Source: Treponema sp.
GTDB lineage: Bacteria; Spirochaetota; Spirochaetia; Treponematales; Breznakiellaceae
DNA length: 5,368 nt
Direction of reading: 5' to 3'
NCBI GenBank assembly: GCA_031290325.1
Contig: JAITNU010000107.1
Coordinates: forward strand, 1 to 5,368
A program made the translations under genes and the position numbers. The first letter of the stretch is position 1. Each line of letters starts with the position of its first letter. The notes below the pieces were generated by a model. That model did no database searches. It worked only from the letters and a program-made list of their open reading frames with translations, and had not been told where the DNA came from. Positions 5,313 through 5,368 of this stretch are shown here, piece after piece.

Positions 5313-5368
5313 ATGGTGAATTCCCTATTCCCTATTCCCTATTCCCTATTCCCTATTCCCTATTCCCT
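5313..5368 (+). CDS. Start of a reading frame entering a heptamer repeat (partial, runs off right edge)
   Basis: ATG GTG AAT leads straight into the ATTCCCT array and is read as MVN followed by the heptapeptide period SLFPIPY. Because the unit is 7 bp, three copies encode seven residues, and all three forward frames give the same cyclic peptide with no stop codon. A strong promoter, a leader and GAGGAG precede it. The product is unknown because the body lies beyond the window. The placement right after the start codon is that of a phase-variable gene, where copy-number change would shift the downstream frame. The alternative is a non-coding microsatellite with a chance ATG. Confidence 0.45.
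   Translation, partial: MVNSLFPIPYSLFPIPYS
5320..5368 (+). repeat. Perfect heptanucleotide tandem repeat (ATTCCCT), at least 7 copies
   Basis: Seven identical ATTCCCT units fill 5320-5368 with no variation, and the array reaches the window edge, so the true copy number is unknown. Perfect identity fits recent slippage-driven expansion. On the minus strand the unit (AGGGAAT) gives a TAG in every frame; on the plus strand it is open in every frame. Confidence 0.97.

Noticed and set aside
5320..5368. CCCTATT array as a telomere-like repeat
   Set aside because: The unit resembles eukaryotic telomere repeats, but all genes here are bacterial and an RBS-ATG leads into the array. A linear replicon end would need a hairpin or a contig end, neither of which can be seen.
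5320..5368. CRISPR array
   Set aside because: The units are 7 bp and directly adjacent, with no spacers.

Overview
The window looks like chromosomal DNA from a spirochaete of the Treponema group, probably a moderate-GC, free-living or gut treponeme. This is inferred from protein character and from GC-richer genes separated by AT-rich gaps; no 16S or other marker gene is present. It holds two divergent gene pairs, the first 34 codons of a further gene at the left edge, and a gene-poor right end that finishes in a perfect 7-bp tandem repeat.

Left part, minus strand. Transcription runs leftward from about 2700. A degenerate HD-GYP protein (2700-1564) is followed after 4 nt by a CNNM/CorC-type membrane protein with a CBS pair and a CorC_HlyC domain (1559-273). 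The two almost certainly share a transcript. A 169-bp AT-rich gap with a plausible sigma70 promoter then leads into the start of a probable molybdopterin/Fe-S oxidoreductase (103 to the edge).

Middle, plus strand. A 102-bp divergent intergenic region separates the HD-GYP gene from a TTG-started gene (2803-3681) for an unrecognised protein with two N-terminal membrane helices and a helical cytoplasmic part. Its stop overlaps by ATGA the start of an alaA-type glutamate-pyruvate aminotransferase gene. That gene has all 405 family codons up to 4895, but codon 329 is an in-frame TAG. The product would lack the last 76 residues, including the substrate-carboxylate arginine, unless the amber is a sequencing error, is suppressed or is recoded.

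Right end, 4896-5368. Behind alaA lies an A7-hairpin-T7 structure with two mutually exclusive stems, probably a terminator region and possibly an attenuator. About 200 bp follow with no convincing gene, then a near-consensus promoter (TTGACA-18-TATAGT), a leader able to form three consecutive hairpins, a GAGGAG ribosome-binding site and an ATG. Within three codons the reading frame enters at least seven perfect ATTCCCT copies running to the window edge. This promoter-leader-RBS-ATG-heptamer arrangement resembles a phase-variable contingency locus and is the most interesting part of the window. The gene body lies outside the window, so the idea cannot be settled here.
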